From the NCBI GenBank assembly GCA_028571685.1, contig CM053162.1:73520351-73584350 (forward strand): a stretch of DNA of 64,000 nucleotides. The letters run 5' to 3'. The notes under the pieces are model-generated. The model saw only the letters and a list, made by a program, of their open reading frames with translations, searched no databases and was not told the origin of the DNA. The DNA is from Heterohyrax brucei. Lineage: Eukaryota; Chordata; Mammalia; Hyracoidea; Procaviidae. Position numbers and translations under genes: made by a program. Within the stretch, counting starts at the first letter, position 1; each line of letters starts with the position of its first letter. This document shows positions 52,484 through 63,950 of this stretch, in pieces.

Positions 52484-52678
52484 CTCACCGCAGCCCTGTA
52501 CAGGCCACAGTGAGCCCCTGCCCGGCCCTGTGCCATGCCCGCCGTCGACTCACCGCAGCCCTGTACAGGCCACAGTGAGCCCCTGCCCGGCCCTGTGCCA
52601 TGCCCGCCGTCGACTCACCGCAGCCCTGTATAGGCCACAGTGAGCCCCTGCCTGGCCCTGTGCCATCTGTGCCATGCC
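52484..52678 (+). repeat. 65-bp tandem triplication in the RTE 3' UTR
   Basis: Units start at 52484, 52549 and 52614. They share CTCACCGCAGCCCTGTACAG, GCCACAGTGAGCCCCTGCCC and GGCCCTGTGCCATGCCCGCC. The first two are nearly identical and the third has a few changes, including ATAGG for ACAGG. The high identity suggests a recent event. Confidence 0.95.
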
Positions 52679-55395
52679 CACAGTGACTGCTGTCTTGGTA
52701 CCCATTCTTGCAGCCATTGCGTCGGTCCATCGTGTTGAGGGTCTTCCTGTTTCTCACTGACCCTCTGCTGCGCCAAGCGTAATGTCCTTTCCCAGGGACC
52801 AGTCCCTCCTGACAGCATGTCCAGAGTGTGTAAGATGCAGTCTCACCATCCGTGGTTCCGAGGAGCCCCCTGGTTGGACTTGTAAGGCACAGCACTTCTT
52901 TGGCGGTCCTGGGTATATTCCATATTCTCCTCCAGCACTGCAAAGGCCGCAGTTCTTCTTTGGTCTTCCTTATTCACTATCCCGTTTTCATGTGCACATG
53001 ATGCAATTGAAAATGACATGAGCGAGTCAGGTGCACCTTGATCTTCAGCATGATGTCTTTGCTTTTTAACACTTTAAAGAGACCCTCTGCAGCCAATTTT
53101 CCCAATGCAGTGCGTCTTTTATTTTCTTGACGGCTGCTGCCGTGGGCGTTGATTGTGGATTCAATAAAATGAAATTGTTGACACCTTCAGTCTTTTCCCT
53201 GTTTACCATGATGTTGCCTGCTGGTCCTGCCGTGAGGAGTTTTGCTTTCCTCATGTTGAGGTGTAGCCTATATTGCAGGCTGTGGTCTTTGCTCTTCATC
53301 AGTGTTTCCTCTTCACTTTCAGCAAGCAAGGTTGTGTTATCTACATAACACAGGTTGCTAATGAGTCGTCCTCCAATCCTGATGCCCCAAGTCTTCTGCA
53401 TATTGTCCAGCTTCTCGGATTCTTTGCTTGGCATACAGATTGAATTGGCACAGTGAAAGGGTACAGCCTCAGTGGATGTCTTTCTTCACCTTATTAAACC
53501 ATGCAGTGTCCACGTGTTCTGTCTGAGTGACTGCCTCTTAATCCACATACGGATTCCCCATGAGTACATTTTAGTGTTCTTGAATTCCCTTGCTTTGCAA
53601 ATTGCATCCATAGTTTGTAATGATCTATACAGTCAAATACCTTTGCATAGTCAGTAAAATTTGAGTTATCTTTCTGGTATTCTCTGCTTTCAGCCAAGAT
53701 CCCTCTGACATCAGCAGTGGTATCCCTGGTCTCATGCTCTCTCTAAGTCCAGCCTAAATTTCTAGCAGTTTCCTGTCAGTATATTGTTGCACCAGTTTTT
53801 ACTCTTGTGTGATGTTGATGGTATTGTTCAATAATTTCCACATACAGTTGGATTGCCTTTCTTGGGAATAGCTGTAAGCATGGATCTCGTCTGGTTGGCT
53901 GGCCTGGTAGCTGTCGTCTAAATTTCTTGGCATAGACGAGTGAGCGTTTCCAGCACAGCCTCTGCTTGTTGAAACATCTCAGTGGGTAGCCCGTCAATTC
54001 CCGAAGCCTCGTTTTTCACCAATGCCTTCAGTGCAGTTGGACTTCTTCCTTTGGCCCCATCAGCTCCTGATTATATGCTGCCTCTGAAGTGGTTGAATGT
54101 CGACCAATTCCTTTTGGTATAATGACCCTGTGCATTTGTTTCATCTATTTTGGATGCTTCCTGAATTGCTTAATAGTTTCCCTGTGGAATTCTGCAGCTT
54201 GAGGCTTGAATTTTTTCTTCAGTTTTTTCAACTTGAGAAGTGCCGAGTGAGTTCTTCTGTTTGGTTTCTATCTTCGCTCTTTGCACATGTCATGTTGGTA
54301 CTCTGTTGTCTTCTTGGGCTGCCCTGAAATCTTCAGTTTGATTCTTTTATGTCGTCATTTCTTCCTTTGGCTTTAGCTAGTCACCATTCAAGAGCAAGTT
54401 TCAAAGTCTCTTCTGACATCCAATTTGGACTCTCCTTTTTGTCCTGTCTTTTTAGTGACCTCTTGCTTTGGTCGTATGTGATGTACTTCATGGTGTCATT
54501 TGCGGCTCCCCTGGTCTTCGATCGTTATCTTCAAGGTGTCAAGTCTGTTCTTGAGATGGTCTCTAAGTTCAGGGGGTCTACTCAAGGCCACACTTTGGCT
54601 CTCTGGGATTTGGTCTAGGTTTCTGCACTTTCAGTGTGAACCGGCCTACAGCAGCTGATGGTGTGTTCCATGGTCAGCCCCCGGCCTCATTCCACCTGCT
54701 TATGATGCGCTTTTCCATCTTCCCTTTCTGTAGACGCAGCCACTTTGATTCCTTTATATTCCTCCTGGCGCAGTCCATGTGTACAGTTGAAATTTGTGTT
54801 GGTGAAAAAACACATTTGCAGCGAAGAAGTTGCTGGTCTTTCTAAATGCTCTCTGGCATCACTTCTGTCACCAACCCAGGTGTTTTGCAACTACTTTCTT
54901 TGTTTCCAAGTTTAGCATTCCAGTCACCAGTAATTACCAGTGCGTTCTGATTTCACGTTCAGTCACTTTCAGACTGCAGAAGCTGGTAAACATTGTGAAT
55001 TTCTCCATCTTTTACCTCATGGTTGGTGAGTAAATTTGATTACTAGTCGTGTTAACTGGTCATCGTCGTAATCTATGGGTGTTATCCAGCGTTGTACTTC
55101 AGGATGGACCGTGACGTGTTTTTGACAATAAATGCCATTCCTCTTCAATTTGCCATTCCTGGCATAGCAGACCATATGACTGTCCCTTTCAGGTGACCAG
55201 TGCCATCCGTTTCAGCTCACTGATGTCTCCGTGTCATGTTTTTGATGATTTCCAATTTTCCCTCACTCACACTGTGTACCGTCCATGCTTGGATTATCAG
55301 CAGATGTTTGCAGCTGTTTCTTCTCGTTTGGAGTTGGGCCATATCAGTAAGTGAAGCTCTTGAAGGCTTGACTGCCTAGATCATTAAGGTCAATT

Positions 55396-55580
55396 CCCAG
55401 AAACCCTGGTGGTTTAGTAGTTAACAGCTATGGCCGTTGACCAAAAGGTTGGCAGTTCAAATCTGCCAAGTGTTTGTTGGAAACACTGTGGGGCCTTTCT
55501 GTTCTGCCTATAGGGTCGCCATGAGTTAGAATTGACTCAGTGGCAGAGGTTTTGGGATTTTTTTTTTTTTTTTGGTTTTC
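55396..55580 (+). mobile_element. AfroSINE inserted in RTE, opposite orientation, with long T-rich tail
   Basis: The order is intact: GAAACCCTGGTGGTTTAGTAGTTAACAGC (head), AAAGGTTGGCAGTTCAAATCTGCC (B box), GCCTATAGGGTCGCCATGAGTTAGAATTGACTCAGTGGCAGAGGTTTTGGG, then a T17 tract and GGTTTT. Confidence 0.95.
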
Positions 55581-55849
55581 TGCTTTCAGGAGACAGTTCT
55601 TGCCCAGTCATCTTTTGAGTGCCTTCCAGCCTGGGGGCTCATCCTCCAGCACTGTATGAGACAGTGTTCTGCTGCTCTTCATTAAGACCTTCCCTGGCTC
55701 ATTCTTTCCAGAAGTTAGGCTGCCGGGTCCCTTCTTCCTAGTCTGTCTCCATCAGCAAGCTCAGCTGGAAGTTGTCGGCCACGGGTGACTGTGTGGGATC
55801 TGGTCCCTGGTCCTGTGGTTTCTGGCATCGAGCACCACCGAAGCCCTAC

Positions 55850-56775
55850 CATGGGGTTAACGGACAGGGATGATCAGTGCCAAGATACAGAGTGTTCTTG
55901 CTGAGACCGAGGAGCCTGGAGGAGTGGTGGTCTGGGGAGAGCACAGAGGAGCACAGAAGGTGCCCATCGCAGGGCCTGGTGCAGAAGTACTTTTTGTGCG
56001 AAAAACAAACAACAAAAGAGATCAGGTGTTTCTCCTTGAGGGAACCGGCATTCTTGGGGCAGAACCAACTGTCAGTAAGGCTGAGAGGTGACGAGATCCT
56101 GGAATGAAAACTTGTAAGACACAGCATTTGCTTGGTCAGTATGCAGAACGGGACGCCGGGGGCCAGTGTGGCTGTGTCGCAGCCCTCTGATTCAGTGTCG
56201 GTCTGAGAGTCAGGGTTTGTGGGACATGAGACTGCCCCTAACAGTTGTGTTGACACGGAAATTGTAACTTCTCCGTGTATCTTGAAGCCTCTAAAGTTCC
56301 TTGATTTGAAATTTAATGTTTCATTTCTGATTGGCAGTTTTGTCTAACTGTCAAGAAATCTTCCATGGACAGTTATTTTACTTTAAAGGAAAGCTCTCTG
56401 CTCCATGTCTTTCTGTGTACATCCCCCGCATTTTTTTCCTTTACATGCTCAGTGGTCTATAAAAAAATCTTAAAGAAATGATACGTAAAATTCACGTAAC
56501 TGTACAGAGTGTATCGAAGCAGCTCTCCACGACAACATAATTAGTACTCATGTCTCCCTACCCGGTTGTGTGTGCAGGAGGTGTTTTCCTTCTTGTCAGT
56601 CCTCAGAAGAACAGTGTAGGGCCTGAAATACATCTAACTCTGCACAAGATAGAATGCATATGTATCTTTAATATTTAGTTTTGAGACCTGGGCTGCTGCT
56701 TTCTTAGAATCTAAATGTAGAGTGTGATTGTGGGTATTGTCCTGAGCCTAAGACCCTCAGCTGGTGCTGGTGGTT
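55850..56775. other. Intronic stretch without a recognised element
   Basis: I recognise no repeat family. Overlapping open frames at 55846-56256 (-) and 55870-56107 (+) are short and carry no recognisable domain. Confidence 0.45.
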
Positions 56776-56779
56776 AAGT

Positions 56780-56910
56780 GACACTGTAGAATTTAGAGGC
56801 AGCTCAACCAGAAATGAATTCAAGGTATTACTTACTTCTGGTGTTACCATTTAACCTCTTGTGGTCCCATCTATGAAATATGAATAATTTTTGTATCTAA
56901 TATTATAGGG
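56780..56910 (+). repeat. MIR SINE relic
   Basis: GTGTTACCATTTAACCTCTTGTGGTCCCATCTATGAAATATGAATAATTTTTGTATC follows the sense MIR core (TTAACCTCTCTGTGCCTCAGTTTCCTCATCTGTAAAATGGGGATAATAA). Confidence 0.65.
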
Positions 56911-57584
56911 GCAGCGTTTGGATTGAAAGTGACGTTTCATGCCAGGGTTGATTCCGTTGTGTGGTGAGTGCTGAGTGCTGCTCTGCTGTCCTCGGGAACT
57001 AATCACAAAGACTCTCCAGAGTTCTTCTGGAGACCACTCGAGCCATAGTTTGTGAGTGAGGTTTGGAAAGACACCCTTTTACTTGGTATAAAAAATAAGC
57101 TTTGTCCTTTTGTTGGTTGCCTGTCAGACAGAAACATATGATCCAGACCTGAGGATTTTCCTATTCCAGATGCTGCTTTTGCAAAAAAGCAGTGAGTTAA
57201 CCAACCTGTTTACCAGAGACAGTGAGTACTGGTTAGCATACTGTTACCTTATGGGAGTGGTGTTATTAGGTAGTTCTTACCAACCGGTGGCCAAACCAAG
57301 CATCTTCAAATTATAAGTCATTAGGAATGTAGGAGTCGTGAGGAAAATATCCTTTTCCTTTTAGAAATTAACAGTGACTTCTGGGTTTTCTGCTCTGTAT
57401 GAATTTTGTCTTTGTTGCTGTAGGTTTATATCTTAGAATTGGTGTTAGATGTTGAAGCGCTGGATCCTGGCAGAGAAACATGGTTTCAGCGTCAGCAGGT
57501 CACAGCTTAAGACTTCTTTCCTTGATCACACTTGGGCTGCTGTATTGTTCATGTACTAAAGTGTTCCTTCTTTGTCTCGTATAT

Positions 57585-57770
57585 TTGAATCACAGAGGTC
57601 TAGGTTCATGTCCCAGCTGAACTACTTCTTATCAGTATTAACTAATTCAGTAATCTATTTTTTCAGCAAATATGCATGGAGCCCCCACTCTGTACTAAGT
57701 TTCATTCTGGATGCTGGAAATAAAATGGGCAGTGCTGGAGAGTCGTAAGCAGGACAGTGACCTGATTACA
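57585..57770. repeat. MIR/L2-like relics, two adjacent pieces
   Basis: TTTGAATCACAGAGGTCTAGGTTCATGTCCCAGCTGAACTACTTCTTATC (57585) resembles the MIR middle. TTCAGCAAATATGCATGGAGCCCCCACTCTGTACTAAG (57663) resembles the L2/MIR CTACTATGTGCCAGG signature, followed by CTGGATGCTGGAAATAAAATGGG. Confidence 0.5.
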
Positions 57771-57969
57771 TGTGTTTTTACAAGGAGTCTGCCCTTGTGA
57801 GAAGGCTCACGTGAGTCGGCAGGCTGCTGGGCTAGGCTACTGCAGACAGGAGGTAGGAGCTTTTTCAGATAGCTTTATGATACAGGCTACAGGAGTGGAT
57901 GGTGTCACCCATTTGACTCTCCTGAACCCATAGTTGAACTGGAAGTACCCATCGCTGCTCTATCTGTCA

Positions 57970-58135
57970 CACAGAGCCCTGGTAGCAGGGCGCTTGAGAG
58001 CTCAGCAGCCCACCAGGAGGTCGGCTGGTGCAGCCCCCGAGCAGCGCCCCGGGAACCCTGGGGGTGGCCCCGCTCTGTCCTGTGGTGGGACTCCGGGCCG
58101 GAGTGGACTCCACAGCGGCTGGGTTTTGGTTGGAT
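57970..58135 (+). mobile_element. GC-rich AfroSINE
   Basis: CACAGAGCCCTGGTAGCAGGGCGCTTGAGAGCTCAGCAGCCCACCAGGAGGTCGGCTGGTGCAGCCCCCGAGCAGCGCC parallels head to B-box. The end is CTGTCCTGTGGTGGGACTCCGGGCCGGAGTGGACTCCACAGCGGCTGGGTTTTGGTTGG. Confidence 0.8.
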
Positions 58136-61010
58136 GTTGTCGGGAAGTTAAATGACGTATGAAAAAATCATTTGTAAACAGCCGTGGAATGTTACTTCGA
58201 TTGCTGTTCCTTTATCCATCTTCCTTTGTGTTATTTTAATTTTTGTTATCATTTCTGTTGTCATGTTTTATAATGTTAAATATTTTCAGTTTTTACGTCT
58301 CTCCTCAGCCCCTTTGGTTATTCAGAGGATCTGTATACTGGAAGTGTAAACACAGTGAAGCCCTGTGCTCAGGTGCAGGGTGCATTTGGCTGTCAGGAAG
58401 CAGGTGGCAGTCGTTATCTCTTTGAACACAGGGTAAGTCCTCAGTGAGGCACCCTACACGGTTGCCCAGGACCCATCAGTGTTCACACAGAGCAGCGTGG
58501 GTGCCTGAATAGGAAGGCACTAGCTGCATCTTGCCACTTTGCATTCTTTTTCAGGTTAATCTGGCTTTTGATTTACTGTTCGGCAAAGGAAGGAGAGACC
58601 CCAAAGCCTCCATATCACCCTTCCCACCAGAACAGCCCTCACTCCACCGAAAGCCAGCATGGAGATTCTGCCTGAACTCTGAACTCGGGTTTTGCAGAAG
58701 CAGCCGCCACTGCCGGTCCCCACCCCCCGCCGCCGGTCCCCCTCGGCCTGCCGTGACTGAGATAACGGCGGAACAGCACACCTCGTCTGTCACCATTTGG
58801 CTGACAAACCCCAGGGCTTTCTGTGCCCCTGAAGCATTTGTGTCAGTCATTCCTTGGAGGCTGGGCGGCTCGGTCTCTGTGTGTTGTCACTGCAGTCCCT
58901 TCCCTCGGGGCAGCGCCGACTCGCAGCTGACCCGTGGGCCACAGTGAGGGATCCTTCCTAGGATGCCCTGCTAAGGAACGTAAGGAAACACAGGCTGTTC
59001 CTGCAGGGCTTCCTTGGCTGCTGTCTTTTGGGAGACTGGTCACCAGGCCTTTTCTTCTCTGGGGCCACCAGGGGGTCCAGGCCCCTTGCCTGTAGGGTAG
59101 TAGTGGAGGGCAAATGACTGCTCCACCAAGGACCTCTGTGTGCTGTCCCCAAATGAAACAGCTGGGAGCCCCTTTGTGTAGAGCACATTCTGCTCTGACT
59201 CCACTGTGAGGTGGCCCAGCAAGTGGGAGCCAGTCACACCTTTGGGCTCTTTGTGTGGTTTTGCCCCTGGGGTTTCTGGAGTAAGCAGTCTATGAGGAAA
59301 CCTGTCTGAACCCTGAGCCCCAGAGGGAGACAGCTGCCAGGTGGGGGACGACACCCACTGCCCTTAGTTTGTCCGTTACCTGAGCTCAGCTGTCCTTGGC
59401 TTTCTGGTTCCAGGTTGCTGATTATCCATGTTTGGTGACCTCTTCCCAGTGCCTGGAACCCTGGTAGGAAACTTGGCAGGTGACAGACTTGCACCTCCCG
59501 TCTTCTCTGGTGGCCTTCAAGGACTGTGTTCTCCATGGGGCGCTCTGGCCCTTAGGTGGTGACAGAGTTGGTGCTCAAGTCAAGTCTGTGTCAGCTGACC
59601 AACAGCTTGTTCTAGTAACTGGTAGTTAGTGCCTCCAATAAAGCCACGTCCGTGAGATGCCTTGTGGTAGTTGATATGTCAGTCTCGGCTGGCCGTCCGT
59701 AAGTAAGTCGTGCGCCGTTGTACACACACAGCCCTCCTTGTTTTCTGTGGCAGTTTCCCAGCACACACGTCCATTCCTTCTGCGGAGATCCCCTTTGACC
59801 TCTCTGACTGTGTGTCTCACTTGACTCCCCTGACAGTGTTCCCTACGGCGTCGAGCGCAGTAGGATAGAGGGGAGCACTGTGGAGATGACGGGGGTCCTG
59901 GCCCCACAATTTGCTGACGTCCCCCAGATGGCGTGTTCAAGCTTCTGGTTAGCACCCTCGAGTGGACCAAGGAAGCCTGGTGAGGCTGTGAAGGCCGCCA
60001 GACTGGTGGTTCGTGACTGGAAGGTGTGTGCGCGTGGTTCTCAGCTCACTCAGGTGTCCAGCAGTAGGAGCCGTCTAAGAGCCTCCTGATGACCGCGTGT
60101 TTTCTTAGATTCTTGAGGTGGACATTCTAGGAAGAACCAGAGCTGGCCTCTCTTTCTTGTTCTGCGTTGCTGGTGTGGTTAAAAGCAGTGACATGATTTG
60201 ATTCTTCAGTCTCATTACACTGACCAACAGCAGCAGACCTGAACTTCCCCTACTTTGTCTGTGATAGAAACGCGTTTCCAGGTGCTTTCTGGTTCTGCTC
60301 TTGTCACAAACTTGACCTTCACCTTCCGTGGCTACTGGCTTTCCAACCTGGGCAAAGAGGGGACATGTTTGCCCTACTATCACCTCTAACCAATTGCAAA
60401 CATTCTGCCCTTTGTCTAAAGCCTTTTGTTTGCCGGCTTGGTCCCTCACAGTAATTCTGTCTTAGATAGAGTATGTTGGTTTGTGGCAAATAGAAATCTA
60501 CTCAAACTAGCTCAAGGAAAAATGGCTTATTTTACATTTAGGAGTCTTGTGGAGTCTAATAAAGAGGTAAATAGTAGGTCTGTGAGGCCAAGAAGGATGC
60601 CTGCCTGGCTGACTGGTCTCTCCGTGTCACCTTGCATGCTGTCTAACATACACTGCTTGCTTAGTAAATATTTACTCCATTAGCATTGACCTCGGGGTCT
60701 GGATCTCTGGTCCCCACTCTGAGGATGGGGCCTGGGAGGTAGGAAGGAACTCAGAATGGATGGTGAGCAGACGTGAGGAGGGCAGAGCTGCTGAGAGTGT
60801 GGATGGGGACGGCCTCTTAGAAGGGTCTGCAGCTGGAGAACCACTGCCCCTGCAGCCGCCTGCTACGGGTGACAGAGCGTCTCGGCTACTGGCCACCAGT
60901 CCTCAGGGTTGCAGTTTTCTGGTGTAGGGTGTAGTGAATGCCTCAGGTCTTGGAAGCAGACCGACCAGACTGGGAAACCCAGGTCTTCATTTAGGAGCGT
61001 AAGGACACTG
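58136..61010. other. Intronic stretch without a recognised element
   Basis: This 2.9-kb block lacks AfroSINE, RTE or L1 copies that I can recognise. The GC-rich part at 58640-58960 gives long open frames on both strands but no recognisable protein and no splice-bounded homology to EXOC6B. Confidence 0.5.
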
Positions 61011-61014
61011 GACT

Positions 61015-61310
61015 CCCTCTTGAATCTCGTTTCTTCATTTCTAAAATGAAATTACAGCTGTGCCTAGCTGGTAGACTTACGGTGATGAGTGATTATGTAC
61101 CACGAAAGTCCAGGAGCTATTAGCCGCCATCATCATCGTCACCGTCACTGTTGTCCTCATCAGGAAGAGCTAGAGGCTGGGAAACTGGAATTACAACCTG
61201 AGTTTTGCCAACAGTTAGCTCTGTGGTCTTAGGAATTTGATTAAACCTGTTGAGGTTTAAGCAAGGGATCCTCATTTATAAAATGATAAAATGATAAAAC
61301 TGGGGTCTGT
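61015..61310 (+). repeat. Two tandem MIR relics
   Basis: CTCGTTTCTTCATTTCTAAAATGAAATTACAGCTGTGCCTAGCTGG (61026) and CTCTGTGGTCTTAGGAATTTGATTAAACC...CCTCATTTATAAAATGATAAAATG (61220-61290) each follow the MIR core in sense orientation. The first continues to a CATCATCATCGTCACCGTC run that may be the degraded MIR end. Confidence 0.7.
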
Positions 61311-61337
61311 GATTGATGAATTTATGTTGAGTTTTTG

Positions 61338-61372
61338 GATCCGACTCGACGGCACTTGGCTTGGCTTCAAGA
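61338..61372 (+). mobile_element. AfroSINE 3' tail fragment
   Basis: GGATCCGACTCGACGGCACTTGGCTTGGCTTC is almost identical to the piece at 8052, and no head is present. Confidence 0.7.
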
Positions 61373-61599
61373 TACGAAAATCTACCATGGGAAGAGAGAC
61401 TGACCAGATATTTTCATGTCTGTGGAGAGTTACCACAAGGTTTAAGAGAGAATACAAGTGAACTGGCTTGTACATCCTGGTACATAAGTATTTGTAAGCA
61501 CTGAATGAACGTTAAGTTTGTTTATTGTAGTTCTCATTATAGTGAGGTATAAACATTGAGTCTGCTTATTACAGTTCTCATAATAGGGAGGTGTGACAC

Positions 61600-62111
61600 T
61601 GTTCCAGTCAGCTCGGGCTGCTCTAAGAGAAATACCACAGAGTGGATGGCTTTAACAAAGGAAGGTTTATTCTTACACCGTCCAGTAGGCTACAAGTCCA
61701 TATTCAGGGTGTCCACTCCAGGGGAAGGCTTTTCCCTTGTTGGCTCTGGAGGAAAGTCCGGTATGGCATCAGTCTTTGTCCGGGGAGCATCCTGGCACAG
61801 GAACCTCAGGTCTGAAGGACGCGCTCTTCTCCCGGTGCTGCTTTCTTGATGGTGTCAGGTTCCCCATTCTCTGCTTGCTTCACGTTCATTTTATCTCTTG
61901 TAGGATGAAAGGATAAAGGGTGGGGCTAGCCATACTCCAGGGAAACTCCCTTTACAGGGGAGCAGGGAGGTGATCCTATGAAGAGATTTATAGTCCCACC
62001 TTTAACAGCATAGGAAAATCACAAAATGGAAGACAGTCACAAAATATTGGGAATCGTGGCCCAGCCACATGGCTGCACATATTTTTAGGGGACACAGTTC
62101 AATCTATGACA
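61600..62111 (-). mobile_element. Solo LTR (ERVL/MaLR-like) with 5-bp target-site duplication
   Basis: A 512-bp LTR on the minus strand with TG...CA ends (on + TGTTCCAGTCAGC ... AATCTATGACA). It is flanked by a perfect GACAC duplication (61595-61599 and 62112-62116). It aligns in order with the LTR at 12948-13449 (shared ACCACAGAGTGGATGGCTTTAAC, GTCCATATTCAGGGTGTCC, GGCTCTGGAGGAAAGTCCGGTAT). No internal viral sequence remains. The open frame at 61556-61849 is an artefact of this LTR. Confidence 0.88.
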
Positions 62112-62119
62112 GACACTGT

Positions 62120-63200
62120 GCTGCTCAGGGGACTTGTTCTCACTCTGTGGAAGCACACAGCTGATTTTCTGTGATTGTTTTCAGGGTCCTTGGAAATTCA
62201 GTGACATTGGAATAAGGTCAGTAGTTTTTTTCCAAAATAATTATTTTGGGCAGAATAGTCTGTAAGTCTGCTTTGTACTGTTCTGTTTTGGATGCTGTTG
62301 GTTTAGGAAGAAAGTCATACCGTCTGCTGTGTTCAGGACTTACGGCCCCACAAATCATGTGGCTTGGGTCAAGTCAGAGAGTGGACACGATGACCTCGGA
62401 GGAGGCCAGGGGATGCGAGTGTGTCTTGTTCAGAAACTTGGGTCTGTGGGACATGAATACTGGCAGATGTAGATTTTTAAAAAGAAAAGTTGACCCTCTT
62501 AGAAATATTAAGTATATCATAGAAATGTTAAATCATTGTTGGAAATGGCACCATTTCATACTAAGGGATTCTTGTGAAAAGTTGTGAGTTTGTTCTTCAC
62601 AGTGGAAGTATACTTTGTTTTCTACGTTACCCTAAGAGACTTTTTCAGATTGTATCTTAGGCATTTGGGGTGTCCTCAGGTTGCAGAAGAGAGCTGCCTT
62701 ATGCAGTTAAGTTTAAATAGAGACAAAGGGAGCAGGTTGAAGCCCAGCAGAGACCCTGGTTTTCCTGGGTGGCATGAAGACAGCAGGTGCCCTTTTGCCC
62801 TTTTGTAAAGGACACAGGGTGCCCCAAGACGCAGAGCTGCTGTTCTCAAGTGTTCTGTTGTCGTTGATTCCAGGTTTCTTCGCTGCCGTCTTCAGTCTCA
62901 TCCTTCTCAGACCGTAACGTTAAAACGAACCGTCGCCTCTGCCCCCTCCTGGCTGAGAAACATTAAGGACAGAAAGTTGACACGGATTCCAAAATTAACC
63001 TGTTTTCAGTGCTTTGCATGTGTGAAACGCTGAGGATAATTGGTTGCTTTGGCTGTAATCCCAGAAAGGCAGTCACGGGCCCCATGAGCCCCTTTGTGCC
63101 TGGCTAAGGACTTCTGTGTTTGAGTTGATCAGCTGGTTAATGGAATCAGAAAATTGTTTTTGTTATTCTTCTTTATGGTAGTGTTTTCATTCTCTCATGA
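62120..63200. other. Intronic stretch without a recognised element
   Basis: I recognise no repeat family. The open frame at 62246-62587 (+) shows no domain and no conservation that I can judge. Confidence 0.45.
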
Positions 63201-63205
63201 GTGGG

Positions 63206-63240
63206 ATCCGATTCGATGGCACTTGGCCAGCTTTGGCTTT
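63206..63240 (+). mobile_element. AfroSINE 3' tail fragment
   Basis: GGATCCGATTCGATGGCACTTGGCCAGCTTTGGC is a third example of the headless tail seen at 8052 and 61338, with a short CAGCT insertion. Confidence 0.6.
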
Positions 63241-63809
63241 CATTCTCTGCTGCAAATAGGTGGGAGCTTTTGGTATTCAGTCTTTGGAAGACCATATACT
63301 TCCTTAATCATGTATCATTTGGTTTCTCCATTCCTCAGCTGTATTCAATTCTCATTTTGATGTAATGCTCACTGTGAGACTTGGAGACTCGTACGGGAGA
63401 ATCAGTAAGCTGACACAGTCATCAGTGATTCACTCCTTCTCTGGACTCCTTGTTTTCTCTGGACCTGGCATCCTGTGGATATTTCATGCAGGAAATCAGA
63501 GTTAAAACCTCAGTGTAGTGAGAATTGGTAGTGTGCTACAGATAGGGCCACAGTCTGGTACTGTTTTCTCCAAGCGCGCCATTCTGCTCCGTCTGTGCCA
63601 AAGCCTCTGAAAACGCACCGATGTGTGGCTTTGTCTCGTGCTCTCTCACTCCCAGGCCCTCACTGAGTCTTCTGGCAAGTAGTGTTGAGCTTGGATTCTC
63701 TTCTCAAATGGTTTGGGGAAAGCCCAAACTGCGCATTCAGTCCTCCTGTCAGGAGCAGGCCGTGCAAACACCTTGGCTTCTCTGTTGTTACCTTCCCACG
63801 CCTGGGGGT

Positions 63810-63950
63810 CGTCAGTACAGGGCCATGTGCCTGTAGGCTGGGCCACGCATCATCAGTACAGGGCCATGTGCGTGTGTGATGGGCCTTCTTCGCCTGGAGA
63901 GAGTAGTGTCAGTACAGGGCCTTGTGCCTGTAGGCTGGGCCTTCTTCACC
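63810..63950 (+). repeat. Imperfect tandem repeat, 3 units
   Basis: TCAGTACAGGGCC.TGTGC.TGT recurs at 63813, 63854 and 63910 (spacing 41 and 56), with GGCTGGGCC and GGGCCTTCTTC.CC blocks following. The longer second interval contains an added GCCTGGAGAGAGTAG segment. Confidence 0.75.

Larger units (their letters stand above)
52449..55845 (-). mobile_element. Near-full-length RTE (Bov-B clade) retrotransposon, dead, carrying an AfroSINE
   Basis: The 3' UTR (52449-53150) begins GTGGTTAGGTGCCAGTGAGTTGGCTCCAACTCACC. RT remnants on the minus strand include RLISNLCYVDNTTLLAESEE (around 53310-53370; YVDN replaces the catalytic YADD) and HSLQYRLHLNMRKAKLL. The upstream RT, linker and endonuclease side continue to about 55330. 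The 5' UTR side runs to about 55845, interrupted by the AfroSINE. A 65-bp tandem triplication sits in the 3' UTR. Frameshifts and stops throughout show it is inactive. Confidence 0.88.

Noticed and set aside
57110..57316. Possible exon encoding CQTETYDPDLRIFLFQMLLLQ
   Set aside because: There are no convincing splice sites and no match to the Sec15 residues expected after the exon at 44986. Composition fits ordinary intron.
58531..58947. 138-codon open frame in GC-rich sequence
   Set aside because: Long frames exist on both strands and no domain is seen. It does not resemble the expected next EXOC6B exon.
61556..61849. Open frame resembling the one at 12994-13197 (shared MALTK and SIFRVS segments)
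   Set aside because: The similarity is due to both being copies of the same antisense LTR, not a gene family.
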